A stretch of DNA of 64,000 nt from Lactiplantibacillus plantarum (GTDB lineage Bacteria; Bacillota; Bacilli; Lactobacillales; Lactobacillaceae), in NCBI RefSeq assembly GCF_014131735.1, contig NZ_CP039121.1:2170001-2234000 (forward strand), written 5' to 3'. How positions within the stretch are numbered: the first letter of the stretch is position 1; every line of letters begins with the position of its first letter. The translations under genes and the position numbers were made by a program. Under the pieces are notes generated by a model. It saw nothing but the letters and a program-made list of their open reading frames with translations. It was not told the DNA's origin and did no database searches. Shown here piece by piece: positions 47,547 through 57,600 of this stretch.

Positions 47547-50292
47547 TTAATTTTGCCTCCAATTTGTTTAATCTAGCTTCCAATTCCATGTTGTGACCAT
47601 TTAATTGGTCAATCTGCTTTTGTTGTTCCTGTACCGTAGCTAGGGTGGCATTTAAAAGCACACTGTCATCCACCCCATTTAACCTGCCGTTTTCATCACG
47701 ACTAATAAATACATCTGGCAATTGCCACTGTTTTGTTACATTAACGTCGTCAACAATGCTAGATAATCGCGAATGACTGGTATTATCGTCGGTTTTGTAT
47801 TGGTATGTTGCCAAGTCAATTGAGTTAACTAGTTGTGCCCAATAGGCCGTATCAGCCTTTTGAACGTCCCGCTTGACACTTAATAGGGACGATTTAACTA
47901 AGCTAGTATAGTTAACGGCACCAGCATAGATGTTAGCGGCACCGCCTCCACCTTTAGCAAAGTGAATATCACCGTTATCAGCACTAGTAAACGTATGGCC
48001 GGTATTGATGTGGAAGTTACCAATATCTAGCTCACGGTTAAACTGAATCACATTAGAGCCAGCCGTGTCAGTACCAAAGTTTGCAATATCAGATCCAGAA
48101 AAATTGGTAACTCGCCACCAAGTAGAAGCTTGGTCTGCAATAATGTTGCCATAACTGTTAAAAGTAATACCCGTGCCGTTCATTTGAAGGCCGCTAAAAT
48201 GAATAGATTGCGTACTACCCCATAAATGAATACCATCTAATGGGCTAAGAATAACCTGACCAGTTAATTGATTACCGGAAACAGATTGTGAGAATGACAT
48301 ATCCTTGCCATTAGTAAAGCCAGAGTTCAAAGAAATTATATCGCCACTAAAATTGCCATCATAAGCTTCATATTGACTTCCGGAAGAGTTTATGGCGCGA
48401 TACATGGTTCTTAGTCCGCCACCACTCATCTCTGTCCTTAGAGCGTCCATTGAGTTAAAGAGTGTCGTGGAAGCTTTGCCAGTAGGTTCAATGGTGAATG
48501 GATAAAAATTACTAGTATTGTTAGCGTCATTGATAATGTCACCATCATGGAATGTTTTACCGTTTAATGTATCAGTAATATTCGCGTTAGGAATTATAAC
48601 TGGCTTCTTAGTATCAAAGTAAATCGTGTCAGCAGCTAGCGTTAGTTGACCACTAGATGATATTAGGGTATTACCGGCCTGAATATTAATCTGGTCAATC
48701 AAGCCATCTTTAGTAACTCTAAGGTTAATATCATCAGACATTTGAGAAATCATAGAGTCTTGACCACCATATACGTAAGGTGTGGCCACACCACCAAGTT
48801 CTAGTTTTAGCTCTGTAAAGAATAAACCAGAAGAAGCGCTATTATTAGACCCGATGTTGTCAACTCGAATATAGCCTTCGTTATCATTAGCTCCAGTTGT
48901 GAAAGTAACCGTATACTGGTCAATATGTGACGGAGAAGTTACCAAATTCGTAAACAGTCCGTGAACGATATCGTAATCATTAGTAGACCCATAAGTCCTA
49001 GTTAACAAATAGACATTTGCACCGACAACATTAGAAGATGCAAAAGCTTTAAATTGGAATGTATAAGTTGTATTTGGTGATAATGGAAAACGATTTGAGC
49101 CAGCGGCAGCAGTACCATTTTGAGCTGTATTTAAATAAAGCAGTGCCCCAGTGCCGTTCTGGTAGAAAGTATGTGTAGTCACTGATAGTTTCCGGTCAGT
49201 TGCCCCCCAGTTCATTAATGTCCAACCAGTAAGTGGGGTAGTAAAGTTGCTTGAATATGGAATTAAGTTGGCATTATTAGCATCTGATTTAGAAACCTTG
49301 CTAGCAATCATATCCTTAGTCTGTGTTTGATAAGTTTGAAAGTCACTAGATTCTACCTTGCTAGATATTTCCTTAGCGGTTGTAGCTTGATAGGCTGAAA
49401 AGTCACTAGTAGCTACCTTTTGGGCTATCAAGCCAGCGGTAGTTGTTTGGTAAGCTGAGAAGGTGCCATTATCAACTTTCTGGGCTATCTGGCTAGCTGT
49501 TTGTGTTTGATAAGTTGAAAAAGCACTATTACTTACTCTATCAGTTATCTCACTGGCAGTCTGTGTTTTGTCAGACGCATACTCTGAGCTAGAAACTTTG
49601 TCATCAATCAGGTCAGCAGTCTGTGTCTTGTACGTGTTAAAGTCGTTAGACGACACCTTACTATCAATCGACTTAGCAGTTGTAGCTTGGTAGGCTGAAA
49701 AGTCCTTAGTAGCCACCTTTTGGGCTATTAAGTCAGCGGTAGTCGTTTGATAGGCTGAGAAAGCACCATTATCAACTTTCTGCGCTATCTGGCTAGCTGT
49801 CTGAACCTTGTAACTAGCATAGTCTGAGTTAGCAACCTTGGTAGCTAGTCCATTTTCTAGGTCAGCAATCGTTAGCTTGGAACCGTCTTTTAGGTCTGTC
49901 ACTGCTTGACTAGTTACTTTGCCATTGTCTATTGCTGTAGTTGCTTGGCTAAAGGCATTATCAGCCGTACTTTTAGCTTTAGCAGTAGCTGTAGAGTTGC
50001 TGTTTATTTCAGCACTAGCTTGACTACCAATTGCTTGAGCTTGGCTAAAGGCATTATCAGCTGTACTTTGAGCCTTAGCAGTAGCATTAGACTGGACGGC
50101 TATTTCTGAATTGGCGTAGTTGTAATTGCTATCTGCGGCTGATTTAGCGGCATTCGCTGTAGACTGTGCGATTAAAGCGGCACTATCAGCATTTTCTGCC
50201 TGACTAGCTGCATTGTCAGCCGTATTTTGAGCCTTGATAATTTTAATGCCATCATCGGTTAGAATGACCTGAGTTGCGTTAGATTCAGCCAT
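47539..50292 (-). CDS. Repeat-containing tail fibre/structural protein (gp58-like)
   Basis: 917 residues. Residues ~15-140 are an Ala/Ser-rich coiled coil (STADNAFSQA repeats). From ~145 to 340 there are about ten 20-residue repeats of the form YQTTTADLIAQKVATKDFSA, which extend a fibrous stalk. Then a CBM-like segment (LIPYSSNFTTPLTGWTLMNW, ~350) and a C-terminal receptor region. The last ~120 residues (VKRDVQKADTAYWAQLV and a coiled coil HNMELEARLNKLEAKLNG) may be an S74-like intramolecular chaperone; the signature is not clear. Confidence 0.75.
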   Translation of the reverse strand: MAESNATQVILTDDGIKIIKAQNTADNAASQAENADSAALIAQSTANAAKSAADSNYNYANSEIAVQSNATAKAQSTADNAFSQAQAIGSQASAEINSNSTATAKAKSTADNAFSQATTAIDNGKVTSQAVTDLKDGSKLTIADLENGLATKVANSDYASYKVQTASQIAQKVDNGAFSAYQTTTADLIAQKVATKDFSAYQATTAKSIDSKVSSNDFNTYKTQTADLIDDKVSSSEYASDKTQTASEITDRVSNSAFSTYQTQTASQIAQKVDNGTFSAYQTTTAGLIAQKVATSDFSAYQATTAKEISSKVESSDFQTYQTQTKDMIASKVSKSDANNANLIPYSSNFTTPLTGWTLMNWGATDRKLSVTTHTFYQNGTGALLYLNTAQNGTAAAGSNRFPLSPNTTYTFQFKAFASSNVVGANVYLLTRTYGSTNDYDIVHGLFTNLVTSPSHIDQYTVTFTTGANDNEGYIRVDNIGSNNSASSGLFFTELKLELGGVATPYVYGGQDSMISQMSDDINLRVTKDGLIDQINIQAGNTLISSSGQLTLAADTIYFDTKKPVIIPNANITDTLNGKTFHDGDIINDANNTSNFYPFTIEPTGKASTTLFNSMDALRTEMSGGGLRTMYRAINSSGSQYEAYDGNFSGDIISLNSGFTNGKDMSFSQSVSGNQLTGQVILSPLDGIHLWGSTQSIHFSGLQMNGTGITFNSYGNIIADQASTWWRVTNFSGSDIANFGTDTAGSNVIQFNRELDIGNFHINTGHTFTSADNGDIHFAKGGGGAANIYAGAVNYTSLVKSSLLSVKRDVQKADTAYWAQLVNSIDLATYQYKTDDNTSHSRLSSIVDDVNVTKQWQLPDVFISRDENGRLNGVDDSVLLNATLATVQEQQKQIDQLNGHNMELEARLNKLEAKLNG

Positions 50293-50308
50293 TTAATTCA
50301 CCTCCCTT

Positions 50309-52723
50309 CTAATCAGCCGTGCTATCATTTTCATTGATTGTCCCCTTATCAATCACACTAGCTGCCGATCGTTTCGTAATGGGTATTGTGTACACCTTTT
50401 CCTTTTCAACTGAATAGGGGTCAATTTCTAGTACCCGCGTGTTAAAGGTCACTAACAAGTAGGCCTGTGTGCCTTGGTAAAAGACGTTGCAAGTTTCCAC
50501 TTCACGGCTTTCATCAGTTAGGTTGGGCATTACCATATCATTGTCAAAGTAAGCTTCAAACTCGGCTCCTTTATGCACAACATTTAACGCCCATACTTTA
50601 TGGGGGTCATCGGTTGTTTCAGCTTCACCACCACCAGCCGCAAAGTAGAAGTATGGGAAGTCTAAACACTCCGATTGGTAAGTATTCTTATTAAAATCAA
50701 TCCCATAATCCGTGATATTAAAGTTGTATAGCACGTTGTAATTGCCGGCTAGCAGGTCACTAGCTTTGAGAATGTCTGTGCTACCATTGTTATAACCGAT
50801 TGAAACCATATCATGTTGACGGTCATAGTTAATTCGGCCGTAACCTTTGAGTGCCATAATCTGTTGAACACGACTATCGGTAGGCTGTAAAGTAAGCCCC
50901 GCTACATATGGGAACCGCACGAGAATGTAATTACCATCGTTCTTTAAGCTCACAATGTTCCAGATATAGACCGTGTTATTGACCTCCTGCACGCCGAATG
51001 TCCCACCATGTTGCCCATGGACTTGTAACATCACTGACTGCACGGCAAACTTGCTATCCTGTAAAGCAAACATGGTATCACTAGACCCACTGTCATCACG
51101 AGCCCGACTAGTTAGGTACTGCCCATTGCTTAAACGTGCCATATATTGGGTCGCTGAATGCGCCCCATTATCATCGGGACCATAGACGCCTAAATAGCTA
51201 ATCCCAGTGGTGTCTAGCTTAATCTCGGGGTCATCCTGGATATAGTCGGATTCAATTGTGCCGTGTAAGGTACCAACAGCGTTACTAGTTGCATTAATTA
51301 GGTAGCCCGTTTGTTTATAGCTACTATCGACTGTGCCATCGGTATTATAACGGCGCCATATAAAGCCCTTGCTGTCAATATATGATGAAATATTGGTGCT
51401 ACCTTCCCAAGCCTGTAAGATTAAGCGCTTAGTCTGCGTAGTATCCGTGAAATTGTTACCGTCAGGTGTTAAAGCAGCTGGTTTAATTGAACTAGCGTCC
51501 TTCTTAGCTTCATCAACCGCCTTACTGAGCGCATTCTGGTATTGTTCCATCCATGCTGGGGTGGCAGCTTGAACAGTTGTATACTCACCAAAGCCAACCG
51601 TGTTGCCATAAGGGTTAGCAAAGCTGATTGTCCGCTGAATAACCCGGCCACTAGCGTCTAATACCGGATCAATTAACTCATCTTTAAACCTAATTGTGGC
51701 GCCTAATGGTGGATTAAAGTTAGGTGTTACATTTACCTCATAATACGTTCTAGGGTGGTTATACAGTTTAAGCATATCCTGAGCCCATGACTTTAAACCG
51801 GCTGAGTTACTAATCTGATTAGCAGTAACAATGGCTTCATAATACAGTCCGGCTTGCCAATCAGGGTTATATTTCTGATTAGCCTCATCATCAACGATAT
51901 AGGGCTTACCATTATTGACCACTGCAATCGTGCTACCGTTTGCCCCATAAGGAATCAGCTTAGTAATAGGTGTTGATACCGTTGTCCGTTTAATACTAGT
52001 CATGTTCTTGCCGAATACTGCCTCGTTATAGACCACGTCAGCATTAAGCTGATCAGTAATGACACATACCTTTTTTGTGATATTACCTTGGCTATCGATC
52101 TCAACATAAGGGTCAATCTCAACGTTATAAGTCTGGATTAGTGTCTGAATCAGCGTACTAGCTTTCGTTTTACCGTCAATGGTAATCGTTGGGGTCATCA
52201 CATTAGTCGTCTGATAGTCTAGCGTCCATCCAGTGGCATTAAAACACTCGTTAAAAGCTGTCTGAATCGTACTTGCACTAGCTGTATTAGCGATAGGATA
52301 ATGATGAGCTAAATTGTACAAGCATAGGTTGGTAAAGTTAGCCGTTGTGACGTGTTTAACAGCGGCGGTATTGCTTTCTTCCACGCTGTATATACGCATG
52401 ACATACCAATGACCCGACAAGGCATCATAATAAGCTAAGTTGTTACCAGCCACTACCTTGTCTGAATCAGGTTGACCTTGAAGCACGTCTAATGAGCCTT
52501 GATGGTCAAACTTCTTAGACTGAGCATTTAGGTTAATCGTGCCGTTAAACGTGTCATTAGTACCCACGTTGATGTCATCATCATAGCTAGTGCTAGTTGT
52601 ATCTGAGTCGGCTAGTTGAATCCTGACGCTGTCATTAGAGAACTTAGTGGCACCATCCACAGTTAGAGTACCAATTCGCTTTAAATTTGAATCTAGGATT
52701 AAATACTGGTTATTTAAAGCCAT
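50309..52723 (-). CDS. Phage tail-associated protein (Tal/minor structural protein)
   Basis: 804 residues. N-terminal ~380 residues fit the tail-hub/Tal family (YLILDSNLKRIGTLTVDG, NNLAYYDALSGHWYVMRIYS, YNHPRTYYEVNVTPNFNPPL). The second half (VQEVNNTVYIWNIVSLKNDG, YAAGGGEAETTDDPHK) is a fibre or carbohydrate-binding part. It lies between Dit and the fibre, where the hub protein that anchors the tip belongs. Confidence 0.8.
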   Translation of the reverse strand: MALNNQYLILDSNLKRIGTLTVDGATKFSNDSVRIQLADSDTTSTSYDDDINVGTNDTFNGTINLNAQSKKFDHQGSLDVLQGQPDSDKVVAGNNLAYYDALSGHWYVMRIYSVEESNTAAVKHVTTANFTNLCLYNLAHHYPIANTASASTIQTAFNECFNATGWTLDYQTTNVMTPTITIDGKTKASTLIQTLIQTYNVEIDPYVEIDSQGNITKKVCVITDQLNADVVYNEAVFGKNMTSIKRTTVSTPITKLIPYGANGSTIAVVNNGKPYIVDDEANQKYNPDWQAGLYYEAIVTANQISNSAGLKSWAQDMLKLYNHPRTYYEVNVTPNFNPPLGATIRFKDELIDPVLDASGRVIQRTISFANPYGNTVGFGEYTTVQAATPAWMEQYQNALSKAVDEAKKDASSIKPAALTPDGNNFTDTTQTKRLILQAWEGSTNISSYIDSKGFIWRRYNTDGTVDSSYKQTGYLINATSNAVGTLHGTIESDYIQDDPEIKLDTTGISYLGVYGPDDNGAHSATQYMARLSNGQYLTSRARDDSGSSDTMFALQDSKFAVQSVMLQVHGQHGGTFGVQEVNNTVYIWNIVSLKNDGNYILVRFPYVAGLTLQPTDSRVQQIMALKGYGRINYDRQHDMVSIGYNNGSTDILKASDLLAGNYNVLYNFNITDYGIDFNKNTYQSECLDFPYFYFAAGGGEAETTDDPHKVWALNVVHKGAEFEAYFDNDMVMPNLTDESREVETCNVFYQGTQAYLLVTFNTRVLEIDPYSVEKEKVYTIPITKRSAASVIDKGTINENDSTAD

Positions 52724-52786
52724 CTGTTAACCTCCTTATTTTAATTATGTAAAAAGGCCACCCAAGTGGTAAGCCTTTAAGTGTTG

Positions 52787-54559
52787 CTATAGTAATCTGG
52801 GTAGATATTTAAGCGTTATTTGTGCGTCATCTAAGTCACCAATCATCGTCAGACTATTAACCCCCGGACTAAGCTTGGGATAGTCCGTTGACCAGATTGG
52901 ACTAGCTAGCTTACCGCCAACCGTGGTACTATCAGTCTCACAATTTAGCACGATCTCTTGACCGGCATTAGCAATGTACTTAGGTGCGTCCTGAGCTACA
53001 TCATTAACTTGGTAAATATCTAGGTGGGTGATTGACATAAACGGGTTTTCATAGCCGATATTTTCATCATCCTCGGCAATCGAGTGCTTAAAGAATACTC
53101 CGCCGATACCGCCTAAAGCCGATTGATAATCTGAATTCCTATCAACAAATGTCCCATGAACAATTAGGAACCGTTTAGGGTCTTTACATGGTTGCCCATT
53201 ATGACTGCCACTGGTGTAGTATTGCGTGATTGACCAGCTAAATACCTTGCCATTTTTGATTAAGTCGAGTTCTAGCCAACTAGTGCTTAGCGCCGACTTT
53301 TCTTCTTTGTTGACGACCGTGATATACTTATCGACTTTTTTATTAATGGTTTTAGTGGTTACTTTGCCATGCTTGTTGCGTGATCTTTTAACCACTGTCT
53401 TAGTCGTAGTGCCAGTTTTAATTTTAATCTTCTGGTCACGGCCATTGCTGGAACTACCTGATGGGCCTTTGCCATTGTAGAACGTCTCATGTTTACCATC
53501 ACCGCCGGCAAACGTGCCACCCGGCTTAGTGATTTGTAAGTAACAAGTTGGTGTACCGCCAGAATTAGTATCAGCTAGACCAAAGCGACCAATCGTTGCC
53601 CCATTAGGGTCTAACAACAGGACTTCCACGCGCCCCATTGCACGCCCATTATGAGTACCTGAGTGCTTAATGTGGTGGATTCTAGTTTTAACTCGATAAT
53701 TGGTTAAACTGTTAGTCATACCGGTAAAGCGAACAGCGGGACCATACCAGTCTGGCTGATGGCTACCATACTGTTTAACCCCATTAGCTAGCTTGACCAT
53801 TAACACTTGGGTATCTCGGTTGCTATCAGCTTCACCTTGATAAATGTACTTGCCGGCGGTCTTCATCTGAGCAATGGCATTGGCATCATTAGTCCACTCA
53901 GCCATGGTATTTAATACGTCGCTGTTCACAACTTGCGTGTAAGGCTGTACTGCCACCGCTTGATCCTCATCACTATCTGGCCCTAGTCCATATTCACCAC
54001 CATTTAAGGTGAAACCAATGTGTTTTAAATCCCGCTTAGGTATGACCTGAATAACCGGCTCTGTTCTAGCGGTACCATCAACAGTGATTGTATTTAAACC
54101 GTTCTTTAATGGTGTTTCAACCTGTGGTAAGGTTGCCCGTGGGTCAGATTGCACAAAGGTAATGGTTACCGTCATGTCATACATACCCGTGTTAATCGGG
54201 GCTGGGTCACTAATTGCGGTAATATGTCCCCAATATGTCACTTTAGGTTCAAAGCCAAATACTAGTGGGTACTCTTTACCATTATCGCTAGGGTCATCAC
54301 TTAACAACAACCCGCTTAAATTGTGCATTATCTGATTAAAGGCATCTTGGTTATCAGCACAGTAAATGGATACCGGTATACTAATCGTCCGGCTAGTAAA
54401 ATCGGTGCCATTAAATTGATTGCCATACATGGCCGGTATATCAGTCACCTGTTCAGCCATGGCCGGTGCACTAGGCAATACCACGTTACCCATCTCAACT
54501 TGTAAATCGTCCCGGCTATTTAAACTGGCATATTCAAAATCATCTCGTTGTAAGGTCAC
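52787..54559 (-). CDS. Distal tail protein (Dit), enlarged (evolved) form
   Basis: 590 residues, about twice the ~250-300 of classical Dit. N-terminal ring domain (MTLQRDDFEYASLNSRDDLQ, SRTISIPVSIYCADNQDAFN) and a C-terminal galectin-like part (GGKLASPIWSTDYPKLSPGV). Between, residues ~200-500 form a large insertion with features of a carbohydrate-binding module (YRVKTRIHHIKHSGTHNGRA). Such evolved Dits bind host glycans; the boundary between core and insertion is approximate. Confidence 0.8.
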   Translation of the reverse strand: MTLQRDDFEYASLNSRDDLQVEMGNVVLPSAPAMAEQVTDIPAMYGNQFNGTDFTSRTISIPVSIYCADNQDAFNQIMHNLSGLLLSDDPSDNGKEYPLVFGFEPKVTYWGHITAISDPAPINTGMYDMTVTITFVQSDPRATLPQVETPLKNGLNTITVDGTARTEPVIQVIPKRDLKHIGFTLNGGEYGLGPDSDEDQAVAVQPYTQVVNSDVLNTMAEWTNDANAIAQMKTAGKYIYQGEADSNRDTQVLMVKLANGVKQYGSHQPDWYGPAVRFTGMTNSLTNYRVKTRIHHIKHSGTHNGRAMGRVEVLLLDPNGATIGRFGLADTNSGGTPTCYLQITKPGGTFAGGDGKHETFYNGKGPSGSSSNGRDQKIKIKTGTTTKTVVKRSRNKHGKVTTKTINKKVDKYITVVNKEEKSALSTSWLELDLIKNGKVFSWSITQYYTSGSHNGQPCKDPKRFLIVHGTFVDRNSDYQSALGGIGGVFFKHSIAEDDENIGYENPFMSITHLDIYQVNDVAQDAPKYIANAGQEIVLNCETDSTTVGGKLASPIWSTDYPKLSPGVNSLTMIGDLDDAQITLKYLPRLL

Positions 54560-54632
54560 GATTTAACCTCCTTTTTAAGTTTAGCTATGTAAAAAGGGCG
54601 CCCATTTAAGGACGACCCTTTGATTGATGGCT

Positions 54633-57600
54633 TTAATAGCCCATCATTTGTGAATACTGTGAAGCTGTCTTATTGTCAGATTTAACGGCATTAACCACAT
54701 CGGATTTAGCAATGACTGCTTGAACACTGCCCATGTTGCCTAGAATGGCTGACATTAAGCTGATTAGTTTATCAAGCTTCTCATTACTTTCACTGTTAGT
54801 AGACGCAACCTGTGTGCTAGTATTGCCATTTACCACCTGACTAGCCTGTGCAATTAACTGGTTAGCCCGTGATTTATTAGTCAACGGCAACACCATTTCA
54901 GGTTTGTTGTGTTCAGCAACCTCAATCAACTGGTTAGTGTTGATGATGCCACCGTTTTCGTAACCTTCAGGCCCACTAACACGATCAAACGCACTAGCAC
55001 CTGATCCGTATTTAGCCTTCATATAGTGGATACCAGCTAGCAAGTCATCATAACCATTAAGTGGATTGTTATGACCAGGGAACTTGTAGGCATCAAATGT
55101 TGGCTGGATAGTTTGAACCAGCCCTTTAGATGGAATACCCATTCTAGCGTTAGCGTCCCAATTGTTGACCACTGACGGGTCACCGTTTGATTCACGTGCA
55201 ATAACCTTCATCCAAGCCGAGACTTGACTAGCACTGGCTTCAAAGCCGTTCTTCTTCAACGCTTTGATAACGTCTGGCTTCCAACGTTGAACACCTGAAC
55301 CACCGGGGTTACTACTACCGCCATCGCCAAACTCATCGGCTAACTTGCTGATGAACTTCCAAAAGCCTGAGCCAACTTGCTTTTTAATGGTGCCTAACAG
55401 CCCACTAGATTTAGAAGACTTATCTGAGCTAGCGCTATCTGATAAACCAGGTACTCGCCCATAGCCAGCAAACGACCCATAGCCACCGCCATGAACTTTA
55501 CTGATACCCATACCATCATGCTCATTTTCAGCACTGTAAAACTCGCCATTACCGGTGTATACCCCAACGTGATCGCTACCACCTGGGCCAAAGAATACCA
55601 AGTCACCCGGTTTAGGATTGCTGACATACTTAGACGCCCTATACTGCTCGCCACTAGTCCGTGGGAAGCTAATTCCAAGCTTCTTTAGCGTGTACTCAAC
55701 TAAGCCGGAACAGTCAAACGCACTAGGGCCCTCAGCACCGTAAACATACTTGTTTGTGGCGCCATATTTCATCATCGCATTAACTAGCGTAGAACTAGAA
55801 GCACCACTGTCTAGGCTGTCACTAACGCCGCCCCATAGGGTTGACCACCACGTCTTAGCTTGTTTTTCAACACCATTAAATAGGCCGTGACCAATGTTAC
55901 TCATGACACCTGAGACGCCCTTAGAAGACCAACTAAACAGGTTTTCTAGTGACTTAATTGGGTGAGCAATAATATTTTCAGCGGTCTTGAATAACTTCTC
56001 TAAACTGCCTACCTTTTTACCAACCCAGCTAGTCACACCTGAAATGCCACTAGTGACACTGTTTAAAATGTCACCAAATAATCCAGTCCCTTTAGCGTAC
56101 TTAGTCACGCCTTGCATTGCCATTAACATGGCTGTCTCACTGGCATTCAATACCTCAGTGCCAGCGGGTAGCATCATCTTAGTGTTACGGCCTTGAACAA
56201 TGCCTGAGTCACCATTAGGTAGCATGACCATTTCTTTGTTGCCAGTTTGAGGGCTATCATTACCATCATTTAACATTGCCATAGTAGGGCGTGTAATCGG
56301 ATTCCGCGACCCACTAAACATACCAGTACCTTCGGCAAAATGAACATGGCTTAAATCACCGATAGTCTTCCTCTTACCACCAAATGTATGGATGACACTA
56401 TCAACCGCATTAATCCCACCGTTGATAATGTCGATAACATCGTTCATGCCATCTTTAGCAAAATTCTTTAAATCCTTCCAAAGACCTTTGAAGATATTCT
56501 CAACGCCGGTTCCTAAACTAGACCAGCCTGATTTGAATGAATGTTTGAATGTTGAGAGCCAGTCACCCATTGAATGGCCAAACACTCTAGTATGGCTCAA
56601 GTCTTTGTTCCAATAGCTATGCAGATTAGATCGCATGGTGTCCCAATGACTGTTCCAACTATGTGCAAAGCTCTTTTTCCATCCAACCCATCTGGATCCC
56701 ATACTACTAAAGAAATCTCTAGTATGTTTAATTGACCTGTTCCAGTAGTGGTTTAAGTTGGAACGCATATCATTCCAGTGGCTGTTCCAGCTCTTTCTAA
56801 AGCTAGACTTCCAACCGTCCCACTTCTTACCCATGCTAGAAAAGAAGTCTCTAGTGTGCTTATAGGAACTGTTCCATGCACCATGCAAGTTCCTAGTCAT
56901 AGCATTCCAATGGCTGTTCCAACCTTTTCTAAAGCTGTTTTTAAAGCCATTCCACTTCTTACCAACGGTGCTAAAGAAGTTCCTAGTGTTCTTAACGGAA
57001 CCGTTCCAGTTGTTCCTGAGCGATTTACCCATGGCTGACCAGTGACCGTTCCAGCTCTTTTTAAAGCTAGACTTCCAAGTGTTGAAACTATCTGAAACGG
57101 TCTTAAACCACTTGCCGAACTTAGTCTTGCTAAACGCCTTAGAAGCGTCATTGACCTGTTTGTCCATCGCCTTCTTAAAGCCCATTTTTTGAATGTCTTT
57201 GCTAAAACCTTTAGACCACTTTTGAATATTCTTACCAGTTTTAGTGTCCTTTAAGAACCATGTAGCTAAGCCTGCAAATGGGTTAATCAAAGTAGTTAAT
57301 ATCTCGGTCTTGTGTTTTTTAAAGAAACCGGTAGTGGTTTTAGCCCATTTACCCATGGTGTTGCCAACTTTACCTAGCGCTTTGCCTACCGACTTGCCAA
57401 CATTTGAACCCCATTTAGCGATACCTTTGCCAAAGTTAACCACTGACTTAAATGTCTTGTTAACCCATTCACGGAACGGCTTAATGTGCTTGTAAGCCTC
57501 GTAGAATGCTACACCTAAAGCAACCACAGCGGTTAAAACTAGGCCGATTGGATTAGCTAATAATAGCCTTCCCAATGATAGAAATGACTTACCTAGTGTT

